Source of the DNA: CALKGK01 sp964649515 | Lineage (GTDB): Bacteria > Bacteroidota > Bacteroidia > Flavobacteriales_D > Sanyastnellaceae | DNA: 64,000 nucleotides | Direction: 5' to 3' | Assembly: GCA_964649515.1 (NCBI GenBank) | Contig: CAZYPV010000007.1 | Span: 1-64,000 of the forward strand | Part shown: piece by piece, positions 43,480-53,620 of the stretch | Position numbering within the stretch: position 1 is the first letter of the stretch | Layout: every line of letters starts with the position of its first letter | Program-made: the position numbers and the translations under genes | The notes under the pieces: model-generated | The model's database searches: none | The model's input: only the letters and a program-made list of their open reading frames with translations | What the model was told of the DNA's origin: nothing

Positions 43480-45510
43480 TTATTGAAGCACTTTAAACTC
43501 TGTTCTTCTATTGGCTTCGTGTTCCGCTTCCGAACATTCAACGCCTGTTTTGCATCTGTTCAACAATCGGCGTTTTCCATAACCTTTGCTGATGAGCATG
43601 CTTCTTTTCACACCTTTTGCTACCAAGTACTTCACTACTTCCTGGGCTCTTTTCTCTGAGAGAGCATCATTAAAAGCGTCTGAACCGCGTGAATCACAGT
43701 GAGAACTAATCTCAATGCGCAAATCCGGATTGTCTTTCAACAGTTTTACAACATAGTTCAAATAAGGCTCAGCATCTGCCCGAATGTCCCAACGGTTGTA
43801 GTCCCAATTGATGTTTGGAATTTCGTAAGGCTTATTTTCATTGATGCCATCGGTGCTTCCATTTCCATTGTTGTTTTCACCGCTGTTTCCATTTTTGTTT
43901 CCGTCGTTGTTGTCAGATTTGTCTCCAGTGCCGTTTTGTTTTCCATCGTTGGATCCATCTCCGCTGCCATTATCGCTTATGTCATTCTCGTCGTTCGAGA
44001 GTGGAAGCAAAGCAAAGTTTTGCTCAAGGGATTCGTTCGATTGGATGTTTCGGGTATTGAAATTTTCAATGGTGCTGAAATATCCTTCTTTTTCAACTTT
44101 GATCTCGTAATCTTTTCCAGGGAGCAAAGGCATTTCAAACATGCCTACTTCATCGCTCTGAACCACCTCTTCAGTTCCATCCGTTTTGTTGATGATGGTA
44201 ATAATAGCGTCCGATAGAGGTAGGGTGCTTCCTTTTTTCGTCACCACGCCATTCATCACCACACTAGGTTCAAAAATGAGGAAGGTGTAGAGTTGGTCTT
44301 TTCCAGATCGATCGCTCGACAAGTAACCGCTTTGTCCATCTTTGAATACAATACCAAAATCATCGCGAGGTGTATTTAAAGGATAGGCGAGGTGTTGAGG
44401 GGTAGACCATATTCCATTGCGTTGAGCACTGAAAAGGAGGTCGAGTCCGCCCATTGTTTGTTGAGCATCGGAAGAGAAGTACAGGCTGTCTGCAGACTTC
44501 AAACTAGGAAATACTTCATCTCCTTTGCTGTTCACTTTTCCACCGAGATTCATCGGGGTTCCCCATTCTCCTGTTTCGAGTTTCTCTACTTTCCAGAGGT
44601 CCATTCCTCCAAATCCGCCCGCTTTATTCGAGGAGAAGTAAAGGGTGTTGCCATCCGAACTCAAGCTCGGGTGAGCGAACATGTAATTTGGGTCGTTGAT
44701 GCTCATCAATTCGGGAGCAGACCAAGTTCCATCTTCTTGCTTTTCGCTCATGTACAATTGAGTGGTACTTTCTTCGGCCGCGTTCACATCGAGAACGTTC
44801 TTCCGTTTGTAGTTGCTTCGGGTAAGAATCATGGTGTTCCCATCAGCGCTAATGGTAGCGATTCCATCATGAAATTTTTGATTTACGCCTTCCATTTTTT
44901 CTGCGGCTGCAAAATCTTTTCCACTTCCCGGAGCATAAAACAAATCGGTATAATTCAATCCCGTGTAAGCGTCCTTTGGCCCTGAATTGGAACGTTCACC
45001 GGTGAACAAGAGTCCTTCTTTGAAAATGACCGGAGCATAAGCAATTTCGGTTCCTCCAATGTTTAATGGCGCAACTTCATATAAGCTTGAATCCTGCTTG
45101 TATTCTTGAATTTTGTTGCATGATGATTTGAGCGATTGTGCCAATTCATTGGAAGGATCGCGAGACAAAATGCCCGAAAAGATTTTTTCAGCATCGCCAT
45201 AGCGCTCACTAGCCATGAGTGCTTTACCATGCGCAATTCGATCGTCGTCGGTGAGCACCGTGCTCAAAGCAAGCAGTTCATACTGCTCAACGGCCATGTC
45301 AAATTGATTGGTTTGAGCATAGGCATCAGCCAAGCTTCTTCTTCCTTCAGGATGATCTTTTTTATCTAGGCCCTTCTCGAGCAAAACAATGGCGTCATCC
45401 ATTTCGTAATTCTGGTAAGACGAAATCCCTTCTTTGATGTTCAATGAAGCACAAGAAGCCAAAACCAGTGCGGATAAACCTAGGGCAATGTGTTTGAATT
45501 GAGTGGTCAT
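43480..45510 (-). CDS. OmpA-family lipoprotein with TPR, PD40 propeller and CRD (PorE-like)
   Basis: This 676-residue protein has a lipoprotein signal with lipobox Cys20 (LASC), TPR-like helices (about 25-135), a PD40/WD40-like propeller with repeated LYFSSNKAGG / LYFSSDAQ motifs (about 150-430), a carboxypeptidase-like regulatory domain (about 435-510), a Ser/Asn/Gly/Asp-rich linker and a C-terminal OmpA domain with the peptidoglycan-binding pattern D..R in SHCDSRG and EHEANRRTEF. The same architecture occurs in PorE of T9SS. It follows a PorP/SprF gene after 3 nt, so it likely links the surface complex to peptidoglycan. Confidence 0.88.
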   Translation of the reverse strand: MTTQFKHIALGLSALVLASCASLNIKEGISSYQNYEMDDAIVLLEKGLDKKDHPEGRRSLADAYAQTNQFDMAVEQYELLALSTVLTDDDRIAHGKALMASERYGDAEKIFSGILSRDPSNELAQSLKSSCNKIQEYKQDSSLYEVAPLNIGGTEIAYAPVIFKEGLLFTGERSNSGPKDAYTGLNYTDLFYAPGSGKDFAAAEKMEGVNQKFHDGIATISADGNTMILTRSNYKRKNVLDVNAAEESTTQLYMSEKQEDGTWSAPELMSINDPNYMFAHPSLSSDGNTLYFSSNKAGGFGGMDLWKVEKLETGEWGTPMNLGGKVNSKGDEVFPSLKSADSLYFSSDAQQTMGGLDLLFSAQRNGIWSTPQHLAYPLNTPRDDFGIVFKDGQSGYLSSDRSGKDQLYTFLIFEPSVVMNGVVTKKGSTLPLSDAIITIINKTDGTEEVVQSDEVGMFEMPLLPGKDYEIKVEKEGYFSTIENFNTRNIQSNESLEQNFALLPLSNDENDISDNGSGDGSNDGKQNGTGDKSDNNDGNKNGNSGENNNGNGSTDGINENKPYEIPNINWDYNRWDIRADAEPYLNYVVKLLKDNPDLRIEISSHCDSRGSDAFNDALSEKRAQEVVKYLVAKGVKRSMLISKGYGKRRLLNRCKTGVECSEAEHEANRRTEFKVLQ

Positions 45511-45513
45511 AGT

Positions 45514-46437
45514 TTAGAAGTATCGGGGTGATCTGGTTTTAATGGAAAGGTCTTTGCCAAAGTCAAAGCCAAGCATGATTTCATGACTCCCTGCTGAATA
45601 GTCTTGAATGTCGGTTAGGGTGTAATCGTAAGCATAACCAATGCGCAATTGGGGAGAAATGTTGTATTCAATCATTCCAATCATTGCGTCTTGTGTTCGA
45701 TAACCCAATCCAAGCCAGAGTCTCTGATACAAGAGAAAATTAGCGTTCAAGTCCAACTCAATCGGTGCTCCAGGTAAGTATTTAACCAAAGTAGATGGCT
45801 TGAAGGCTAGGGCAGGACCAAGATCAATGACTCCGCCGACATTCAAATAATAATGTTGGGTGAAGTAGTTGTCCTGATTGCTGATTTCTGGAAGTATGTT
45901 GTCGTCCAAAGAGTAAATCACTGGAATGGAGATGCCAGCATAAAACTTCTCGGTGTGGTAATAGGTTCCGAAACCGAACTTAGTGACCATCTCGTTCTGA
46001 ATGTTGTTGGGACTATATACAGCGTCTTGACTGTCCCAAATGGTCACATCTCCCAAGTCTGCGCTGTACATCGCAAGGCCTGCCTTCACTCCAAATGAGA
46101 GGTCTCCACGACCCAAAGGTAGGTGGTAGGCAAAGTTTGCTGCAACATCCAATTGGGAACTAATGCCGATTTGGTCATTGGTTACAACCAAGCCCACTCC
46201 CATGCGCTTGTTGGCAATCGGTCCATCAATGGCAAAAACCTGAGTGCTTGGAGCTCCGTCAAGATTGACCCATTGTGATCGGTGCAAAAGGGACGCACTG
46301 TAGTAATCATGCGTTCCTGCATATGCCGGGTTCAACAACATGCCATTGAACATGTATTGACTCACCTGTAACTCCTGCTGGGCGAAACTCGCTCCACCCG
46401 TACACAAGAGAACAAAAAGGAATATATATTTTTTCAT
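45514..46437 (-). CDS. PorP/SprF family type IX secretion membrane protein
   Basis: This 307-residue outer-membrane beta-barrel protein has a signal peptide (about 1-19, ending SFAQ) and the family opening QYMFNGMLLNPAYAGT. Such proteins work with adhesins that have a type B sorting domain; in Flavobacterium johnsoniae SprF is needed for SprB to reach the surface. Here it lies 21 nt downstream of a giant type B protein and 3 nt upstream of the OmpA-like lipoprotein, so the substrate is almost certainly its neighbour. Confidence 0.92.
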   Translation of the reverse strand: MKKYIFLFVLLCTGGASFAQQELQVSQYMFNGMLLNPAYAGTHDYYSASLLHRSQWVNLDGAPSTQVFAIDGPIANKRMGVGLVVTNDQIGISSQLDVAANFAYHLPLGRGDLSFGVKAGLAMYSADLGDVTIWDSQDAVYSPNNIQNEMVTKFGFGTYYHTEKFYAGISIPVIYSLDDNILPEISNQDNYFTQHYYLNVGGVIDLGPALAFKPSTLVKYLPGAPIELDLNANFLLYQRLWLGLGYRTQDAMIGMIEYNISPQLRIGYAYDYTLTDIQDYSAGSHEIMLGFDFGKDLSIKTRSPRYF

Positions 46438-46458
46438 GATGGTATATTCAAATGTGAA

Positions 46459-49400
46459 TTATCTTCTTAAGTCAACATAGGTAGCAAACTCTCTATCGCC
46501 CGCCGTAAACACAACAAAATAGGTTCCGTCTGGTAAATCTTCACCGTCGGTGTTGGTTCCTGTCCACTCGTTATTGTAATTGTTCTTTTCGTACACAATG
46601 TTCCCCCATCGGTTGAAAACAACGAAGGTATTGTTGGGGTACTCAGAGATGCCAAGAATCACATAAGCATCGTTGGCCCCATCATTGTTCGGTGAGAGTC
46701 CTGTTGGCAGCGTCAAGTCGTCAGGTTGGGTCAAAACAATGGTGCTGTCTTTCATACATCCATTGGCATCCGTTATGCTGATCACATAATTCCCTGCAGT
46801 CAATCCTCCGGGTTGCTCTTCCCCATCTTCAATGGAAGTGGGGCCTGACCATGTGATGTCATATTCAGGTGTTCCCCCATTGATGTTCGTTTCAATTGAT
46901 CCATTGTTCCCATCAAAGCTGGAAACGTTAAATCCATTTGGGTAGAGGGGGCTGCTTCCGAAGATGGTGATGCTGTCTGGCTCTAGAATGGTGTAGTTTT
47001 CGGTAATTTCACATCCAAGCTCATCCGTAATGGTTACGGAGAAGTTCCCGTCACAAATTCCATCAAGATCTTCTTCAGTGCTCACTTCTTCACCTGCTCC
47101 ATTGGTCCAAACAAAGTTGGTTGCTCCATTGGCATTGCTGATGGTCAAATCAATGCTTCCGTCACAATCTCCGTAGCACAAAGGTTGACTGAGCTCTGCG
47201 CTAGCGGTCAAGGCTTGTGTCCCTTCAATGGTCTCTTCCAAAATCAACTCACATCCATTGGCATCGGTAATCGTCGCCGTGTATTCACCTTCACAGAGTT
47301 CGGCGGCATCGGTAGCATCGTTGTCAATGTTTGTAGGTCCGGTCCAAACTACAGTGAAAGGAGCATCAATGGCGTCAATATCCAATTCGATCGTACCGTC
47401 ACACAAGCCACAGTTTGCTGGAGTGGAGGCGATGCTAGCTGTTATTGGGGTTGGTTCAACAATCGTAAAGCACTCTTCTTCTAAACTACAGCCGTTGGAG
47501 TCTTCAATGCTCACACAATATTCACCTACAGCGAGATCAGTGATGCTCGACACATTCCCGAAGTCTGGGGTCCACGTATATGTGTAATCCCCCGTTCCGC
47601 CACTGGTGTTTAGGATGATGCTTCCAAGTGTAGATCCGTCACAAGAAATGTTGTTTACTTCCGCATTTGGGTTGATGGGCTCTGGGCCGCTGATTACAAA
47701 CACTTCTTCAACAACGCAGTCCACGTCGTCCGTAATTTCTAGATTAACGATATCACCAGCACAAAGACCGATTAAGGTCTCTCCACCACCCACAGAATTT
47801 CCGTTTACCGTCCAAGCGATGGTATAATCGGCAACTCCTCCGGATGGGGCAATGGTGATGCTTCCGTCACATGCTTCCGGACAAGTGGTGTTGAATCCGT
47901 TGAAGTCAGACAAGACCGCATTCGACATGATTTGTGTTGGTTGCTGAATATCGAATTGAAGCAGAGTGTCGCATCCGTTGGCATCACTCACCAATACTTC
48001 ATAAAAACCTTGGCAAAGTTCGATTTGATCTTCAGCCGTGCTCAATGTGTCCCCTTGATTGTCCAATTCCCAGAGGAAGGTGTAAGGACCAACTCCACCA
48101 CTGACACTCAAATCAATGCTTCCGTCACATGCACCGAAACAAGAGATTTCCTCTCCACTTGGATACAATGAAACAACTGCACTTACTTCTAGTGGGGTGT
48201 CGGGTTCGGTAATCTCAGCCTGAGCACTCGCTTCACAACCGTCCTCATCGGTTACGGTGATGGTGTAGGTACCTGCGCTGAGTTGACTTTGGTTGAGTTC
48301 GTTCGGGTTGGTAATGCTTGGACCGGTCCAAAGCACATCGAATTCTGGCACGCCTCCTTGAATTTCTGCAAAAACAGCTCCCGTAGAATCTCCAACACAT
48401 GGAATCACAAAATCGCTGTTGTTGAGCATCGGGATGGTGAGGTTGACAGCAAAGGTATCTGGCTCAAATACGATCACACTTTCTTCCAAAGTACAGTTGT
48501 TCGAGTCGGTCAATACCAAATCATAAAGCCCACCAGGGATTCCTGCAAGCACGTTTCCAGCGTACTCTCCACCATTCCATTCAAAGGTGTAGCTTCCTGT
48601 TCCTCCACTAGCAGTTACAGCAATAGCACCGTCACTGAGGTCGTAGCAGCTCACAGGAGTGATGCTGTCCACGGTAAGGTCAAGTTCTTCGGGTTCTTCC
48701 AGTTCGAAGGAGATGATGTTTTCACAATCTTGTTGGTCAACCACTCTCAATTCGTAAATGCCGGGACAAAGGTTGAAGAGCGTATCTGCTGTGGCTTCAT
48801 TGTCTCCAATGTCTCCAGTAATCCACTGGTAAAGAACATAGTTTCCGTTCCCACCTGTGATGTTGGGAGAGATCCATCCATCGCAAGCACCGGTACAACT
48901 GATTTCAAATCCGTTGTAATCACTCACGGCTCCAGAGCTTTCGATGGGCTCGGGCTCTTCGAGGTCAATTTCCGTAGTGGCCACACATCCATTGATGTCG
49001 GTTACCACAACACAATAACTACCCGCTGGGAGGTCGGTTTGTTGAGATACTCCCGGAATGTTCACAGGGTCACAACTGGTCCAGTCATAATCGTAACACT
49101 CGGGCGCAAAAGTAGTACAGTCAGGGGTTCCACCTTCGATACTTACTGAGATCGCACCGTCATTTGCTCCGTTGCACGAGATATTAAAGTCTCCACCAAA
49201 ATCCGAGATGGAAACAAAGATGTCCATCACTTGAGGAGCATCTAAAAACAGACTGTCGCTCACTGAACATCCGTCTTCATCCGTCACTTCAACCACATAA
49301 GTACACTCAAACAAGTTGGAGATGCTGGTTCCTGTAGTTTCAGGGAAGAAACACTCCGGTTGCGCTTCCCATACGGCTGTGAGTACTCCCGTACCACCGC

Positions 49401-52353
49401 TCAATCCAAGCTCAATGGATCCATTGTTTTGTCCGAAACACACTGGAGGAACAACCACATCAAAGTCGATATCAATGGGTGTTGGTTCTCCTACGATGTA
49501 AACGAACTGCTCTTCACAACTGCCCGCAACAATGGTTAGAATATAACTTCCGGCACAGAGTTCTGAAATGTTTTGACTGCTTGAGGTAAATCCATCCGGA
49601 CCCGTCCAAGCAAAGCTGTCAGCTGTTGCCCCGACCAGTGTGATGTCGATACTACCATCGCAAGTTCCACCGCAAGAAGCATCGGTAATGTCAGCACTCG
49701 CATTGAATTGGTCATTTTCGCCAACATTAATGGTGAGATCCGTGGTACAACCTTGAGCATCGGTAACGGTAAGTTCGTAATCCCCAGAGTTTAGGCCTGT
49801 GAGGTTCGGTCCAGTGCAAGGACAACTTGGCCCCGCAGTCCAATCTAAGATGTACGGACCACCATGAGCTCCACCTGCAATTACTTCAATTTCTCCAAGT
49901 CCAGCATTCGGGTCTCCACAGGGGTTGGGTGTGGTGTTCACTTGAATGTCCCAATCGGGAACGCAGCTGATTTCAACTTCTCCACTTTCAGTACATCCGT
50001 TGTCATCCACTACCGTATATTCATAGGTCCCGCAAGGGAGATCAGCTAGATCTTCCAAACCGATGTAGGTCGTTCCACTTTGATCGTGAATCCAAGTCGC
50101 CAAATAAGGAGGTGTTCCTCCGGTAATGCTGATGTCGATGCTTCCATCTTCTGCATCTGGGCAGCTCACACCAAACCCTCCTGGATACGAAGAAACATTA
50201 TCTACACTTACAGCCAAAGGTGCTTCCGGCTCATTGATCGTAATGGTCACCGATTGTGCAGAGCTGCATCCGTTCACGTCAGAAACGGTCACCGTGAAAT
50301 CACCCGCAGGCAATAAGGTGGCTAGAGGAGAAGTGAGGTTAGGGTCATGGCTCCAACTGTACGTATAGAAAGGACACCCTCCCGTTGTAGTAACGGTAAT
50401 AACACCTGTTTCTTCACCAGTACATAGAACATCTGTGGTACCATCCACTTGGATTTCCAATACATCCGGCTCTTCTAAGGTGTAGCTCGCGGTAATTTCA
50501 CACCCAATATCATCCACAACCACAACTTCATAAACTCCAGCGCATAAATCTTCAAAAAGGGGATTGTCGCCAGTGATCGTAACGCCATTAATCGTAGTCG
50601 AGTAAGGAGCAACGCCACCAATAAGGTTCAATTCAATACTTCCATCACATGCGCCATTGCACGATATCGGGAAGCAAGTATAATCGCTGAAGTTAACGTC
50701 GCTAATGGTCAGCAAATCTTCTTCTTCGATGGTGACACATTCTTCGGCAGTACAACCAAGTGCATCTATAATGCTCACACAGTATTCGCCTTCGGTAAGG
50801 TTGCTTAAATCCTCGTCATTAGAAAAGAAAACGCCGTCCAAAGTCCATTCGTAAATAATGGGCTCGGTAGCATCGGTCACCGTTACGTCAATCGTACCAT
50901 TGTCTCCATCAACACAAGTGACACTTTCAACATCAAAGGTGATGCTCGGGTTAACAACAGAAATCGTGGTTGAGGCACTCACGGTACACGAGGCCAAAGT
51001 GCTGGTTAAGGTGTAAGTAGTAGTACTGGTTGGACAGGCTTCTGGGGTGAGTGAAGTAGGGTCGCTAAGACCTTCAGTCGGACTCCAGGAGAAGGTCGCA
51101 TCTCCATTGCTTTCGGCTTCACCCAAAAGTTGAACGCAATTTCCCGTGCATACAGTTGCGCTTTCCGGTGTTACAGAGACAAACAGTTCTTCTTCAATTG
51201 CAAAATCCACACTGCTTTGAAAGTCGAGGCCGTCGCACAATTGATCAACCAATTGTACGGTAATGAACTCGGTTCCTTCACCCAATCCATCAGCGACGGT
51301 ATTGATGTCGAAACTGAAATTACTTTCCCCAGCGGGAATTGTAATGGTGTAGAGGTCGTTCAATGCATCGTAGAAGGGAGAAAGGTCAGGACTTGTGGTG
51401 TAATCCACTCCCAATTCTGCGCTGCCAGACAAAGTGAAACTAACGTCCAATCCGGCTGCTTGTACCACGCCACTTTCAAAAGTAACGGTACCATCATTAC
51501 AACCTTCGATCATGTAATCGGTGCCTCCCGAAGTGCTTGTGAGCACCGCAATGGGGTTGGATTCGATTTTTGAAACGAACACGGCACTGTCGTATAAACG
51601 GTCAGAACCATCAGCAATGATCAACTCAAGAGTGTATGTTTCACAAGGAATGACGTTCCCTACTTGAGCTTGCAAGCCTACAGTGAATCCATCGTACTGA
51701 ATCCCTTGTCCGAGCGGGTTTTGGTTGTCGAAAAAGTAAGTGGTATTGTCAATGTTATTCACATTGTTGATGGCTACCGGCTGAGAGGTCCCAGGGATCA
51801 AGGCAATGTTTACTTGTGATCCAATTCCCGGACCAGTAATGAAGAACCCAAATACATCGTTGAAAGGCGAGCCCACCCACTCCAAGTATTCCTCACTCGC
51901 GAAAACGAAGTCAAATTTCAAGCTATCTCCTTGGGGAACAATGTCGAATTGCAGTTTACAAGCATCCCAAGTGGTCAAACCGCCATTGGCAGTAGTGAGT
52001 GTTGGGCTACCCGGAAAAAAGTTGTCATAAAGGTCGCAATTCAAGCAGTTGGCCCCGTCCAATTCGGGTAATCCCGTTTCGTCGTTCGGACCAACGGCAT
52101 TCCATGCTCGTCCAGTAGTAAGCAAGACCCCTTCACTCGTGCCAATTTCAGTGTTGTTCGACGTGTAGTAGGCATAACTCGAATCTGCTGCTGTAAGTTG
52201 AGCATTGAAGATTTCTACCCCATCGCCCACCAAATTCTGAGCAATTTCGTCTGGGGTGAGGGTGTAGTCTAGTGTGAGCTGTGCTTTTGATATTCCTGCC
52301 GAAAAGATCAGGCAAAGAATCAAAAAGATGCGGTATGATGTCAGTGACCTCAT
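46459..52353 (-). CDS. giant SprB-like adhesin with type B T9SS sorting domain
   Basis: This 1964-residue surface protein has a signal peptide (about 1-25, ending SKAQ), a choice-of-anchor-L-like domain (about 25-265), a Calx-beta-like region (about 270-390), a PKD-like module, then 17 repeats of about 70 residues with the pattern CxGxxDGSIxxxxxGG...PYxxxW...LxxGxYxxxVxDxxGC. Nearly all units hold two or more Cys, so disulfide bracing is likely. The last about 85 residues (LPTGLSPNNDGAND to the end) are the gliding-type CTD, which carries the protein through T9SS. It probably acts in adhesion or gliding; its ligand is unknown. Confidence 0.93.
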   Translation of the reverse strand: MRSLTSYRIFLILCLIFSAGISKAQLTLDYTLTPDEIAQNLVGDGVEIFNAQLTAADSSYAYYTSNNTEIGTSEGVLLTTGRAWNAVGPNDETGLPELDGANCLNCDLYDNFFPGSPTLTTANGGLTTWDACKLQFDIVPQGDSLKFDFVFASEEYLEWVGSPFNDVFGFFITGPGIGSQVNIALIPGTSQPVAINNVNNIDNTTYFFDNQNPLGQGIQYDGFTVGLQAQVGNVIPCETYTLELIIADGSDRLYDSAVFVSKIESNPIAVLTSTSGGTDYMIEGCNDGTVTFESGVVQAAGLDVSFTLSGSAELGVDYTTSPDLSPFYDALNDLYTITIPAGESNFSFDINTVADGLGEGTEFITVQLVDQLCDGLDFQSSVDFAIEEELFVSVTPESATVCTGNCVQLLGEAESNGDATFSWSPTEGLSDPTSLTPEACPTSTTTYTLTSTLASCTVSASTTISVVNPSITFDVESVTCVDGDNGTIDVTVTDATEPIIYEWTLDGVFFSNDEDLSNLTEGEYCVSIIDALGCTAEECVTIEEEDLLTISDVNFSDYTCFPISCNGACDGSIELNLIGGVAPYSTTINGVTITGDNPLFEDLCAGVYEVVVVDDIGCEITASYTLEEPDVLEIQVDGTTDVLCTGEETGVITVTTTGGCPFYTYSWSHDPNLTSPLATLLPAGDFTVTVSDVNGCSSAQSVTITINEPEAPLAVSVDNVSSYPGGFGVSCPDAEDGSIDISITGGTPPYLATWIHDQSGTTYIGLEDLADLPCGTYEYTVVDDNGCTESGEVEISCVPDWDIQVNTTPNPCGDPNAGLGEIEVIAGGAHGGPYILDWTAGPSCPCTGPNLTGLNSGDYELTVTDAQGCTTDLTINVGENDQFNASADITDASCGGTCDGSIDITLVGATADSFAWTGPDGFTSSSQNISELCAGSYILTIVAGSCEEQFVYIVGEPTPIDIDFDVVVPPVCFGQNNGSIELGLSGGTGVLTAVWEAQPECFFPETTGTSISNLFECTYVVEVTDEDGCSVSDSLFLDAPQVMDIFVSISDFGGDFNISCNGANDGAISVSIEGGTPDCTTFAPECYDYDWTSCDPVNIPGVSQQTDLPAGSYCVVVTDINGCVATTEIDLEEPEPIESSGAVSDYNGFEISCTGACDGWISPNITGGNGNYVLYQWITGDIGDNEATADTLFNLCPGIYELRVVDQQDCENIISFELEEPEELDLTVDSITPVSCYDLSDGAIAVTASGGTGSYTFEWNGGEYAGNVLAGIPGGLYDLVLTDSNNCTLEESVIVFEPDTFAVNLTIPMLNNSDFVIPCVGDSTGAVFAEIQGGVPEFDVLWTGPSITNPNELNQSQLSAGTYTITVTDEDGCEASAQAEITEPDTPLEVSAVVSLYPSGEEISCFGACDGSIDLSVSGGVGPYTFLWELDNQGDTLSTAEDQIELCQGFYEVLVSDANGCDTLLQFDIQQPTQIMSNAVLSDFNGFNTTCPEACDGSITIAPSGGVADYTIAWTVNGNSVGGGETLIGLCAGDIVNLEITDDVDCVVEEVFVISGPEPINPNAEVNNISCDGSTLGSIILNTSGGTGDYTYTWTPDFGNVSSITDLAVGEYCVSIEDSNGCSLEEECFTIVEPTPITASIASTPANCGLCDGTIELDIDAIDAPFTVVWTGPTNIDNDATDAAELCEGEYTATITDANGCELILEETIEGTQALTASAELSQPLCYGDCDGSIDLTISNANGATNFVWTNGAGEEVSTEEDLDGICDGNFSVTITDELGCEITENYTILEPDSITIFGSSPLYPNGFNVSSFDGNNGSIETNINGGTPEYDITWSGPTSIEDGEEQPGGLTAGNYVISITDANGCMKDSTIVLTQPDDLTLPTGLSPNNDGANDAYVILGISEYPNNTFVVFNRWGNIVYEKNNYNNEWTGTNTDGEDLPDGTYFVVFTAGDREFATYVDLRR

Positions 52354-52384
52354 AAGTATGATTTTGATAAAGTTTGGGTGCGAA

Positions 52385-52780
52385 TTAGTTGGAGCCGTTT
52401 CTAAATGCCTTGCAGGAACTTAGAAAGGTTTCAGCGGTGTAATCTGGAAGATGTGTGCTGTTGCTCTTCCCTGTTTTTTCGAAGATTAAAGCTTTGATGC
52501 TCGCGATGGATGCCTCAATACTCTGGGTAGTTCCTTCTGCAAGTGTAAACTCCATTAGTCCAACAGGAACACAGGCTTGGGTAAGGTCAAAGCCGTTTTC
52601 GAGTCTGCATGCCTTCACAAGCGCGGCATAATCATCAGTGTTCAGACCATCCAAGTTGATGTAGATTTTGTTTGAAATACTGATGTCTTGGGCTTGTTGT
52701 TTGGTTTGAAGCCCAACGAGAGCTAAGAAAAGGAACAGAAACCCGAACCAAGAAATGGAGCGTTTAGTTGTTGTTTGCAT
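52385..52780 (-). CDS. small secreted protein upstream of the adhesin
   Basis: This 131-residue protein has a signal peptide (about 1-30; hydrophobic core FGFLFLFLALVGL) and a mature part of about 100 residues with three Cys. I do not recognise a family and see no sorting domain. I start at ATG 52780, since the frame upstream only reaches a TTG. It lies 31 nt before the adhesin gene on the same strand, so it may be part of the same unit, possibly a periplasmic helper. Confidence 0.7.
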   Translation of the reverse strand: MQTTTKRSISWFGFLFLFLALVGLQTKQQAQDISISNKIYINLDGLNTDDYAALVKACRLENGFDLTQACVPVGLMEFTLAEGTTQSIEASIASIKALIFEKTGKSNSTHLPDYTAETFLSSCKAFRNGSN

Positions 52781-52870
52781 ATCTGGGCAATTTTGGAAAA
52801 GGGTGTAATTATTTAGCAAAGATGCTAAAAAGTATGATAGTTTTTGGGCTATTCCAAGGAATATGTGTTG

Positions 52871-53614
52871 TTATTCTTGATGGATTAGACCTTGCCGCTC
52901 AACTTCATACATGGCAATTGCACCACTTGCCGCAACATTTAAGCTCTGCACGCTGCCAGACATCGGGATGCGAACCAATTCGTCTGCCTTGGTAAGACTA
53001 GCGCGCGACAAGCCCGTTTCTTCATTGCCGAGAACAATGCACACGGCACCTTTCAAGGAGGTTTCATGTATGAGTTGTTGCGCTTTTTCGGTACACGCTA
53101 CTACTTTAATACCATAGCTTTGAAGGTATTCTATGCTTTGTCCAACGTGATCTGTGCGGCAAACAGGCAAGCGTAAAAGTGCCCCCGAACTGCTTTTAAT
53201 CGCATCTGCATTGATGGGCGCCATTCCTTTCGTGGGAATCACTACGGTGTGAAAGCCCAAGCATTCGGCACTTCTCACAACAGCACCAAAATTCCTTACG
53301 TCGGTAATGCCGTCGAGCAAAAGAATTTTTGGCGCAATGGCAGATTCGTACAATTGACCAACAAATACATCAAGCACTTCAAAGGTGATGGGAGAAAGAA
53401 AGGCAATGACTCCTTGGTGGTTTTTCTTGGTGATGCGAGAAAGCTTTTGTTCTGGAACTGCAGAACAGGGAATACCGAGTTCTTTCGCTTCCCGAATGGC
53501 AGCGATGATTTCTGGATTTTTTAGCCCTTTGAGATAAAGGATGCGTTGGATTTCACGTTCCTTGTCGAGCGCTTCCCGCAAAGGATGATGTCCAATGATG
53601 TAATCTTTTTCCAT
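52871..53614 (-). CDS. rlmB: 23S rRNA (guanosine-2'-O)-methyltransferase RlmB
   Basis: This 247-residue SpoU-family enzyme methylates G2251 (E. coli numbering) in the P-loop of 23S rRNA. The N-terminal L30e-like RNA-binding domain precedes a trefoil-knot domain with the family motifs DGITDVRNFGAVVRSAE (core), VLGNEETGLS and IPMSGSVQSLNVAASGAIAMYE (core SGSVQSLNVA). It lies 6 nt downstream of the GWxTD lipoprotein gene. Alternative: a tRNA SpoU methyltransferase, less likely with this N-terminal domain. Confidence 0.95.
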   Translation of the reverse strand: MEKDYIIGHHPLREALDKEREIQRILYLKGLKNPEIIAAIREAKELGIPCSAVPEQKLSRITKKNHQGVIAFLSPITFEVLDVFVGQLYESAIAPKILLLDGITDVRNFGAVVRSAECLGFHTVVIPTKGMAPINADAIKSSSGALLRLPVCRTDHVGQSIEYLQSYGIKVVACTEKAQQLIHETSLKGAVCIVLGNEETGLSRASLTKADELVRIPMSGSVQSLNVAASGAIAMYEVERQGLIHQE

Positions 53615-53620
53615 GCTTTT

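Noticed and set aside
48283..49149. A 288-codon open frame on the plus strand within the adhesin gene, and similar smaller ones
   Set aside because: They arise from the repeated codon pattern of the SprB-like repeats on the other strand and have no family features.
46700..50900. Periodic DNA repeats in the adhesin gene that might suggest a CRISPR array or tandem DNA repeat
   Set aside because: The period of about 210 nt reflects the protein repeat of about 70 residues; the DNA units are diverged and lack constant spacers.
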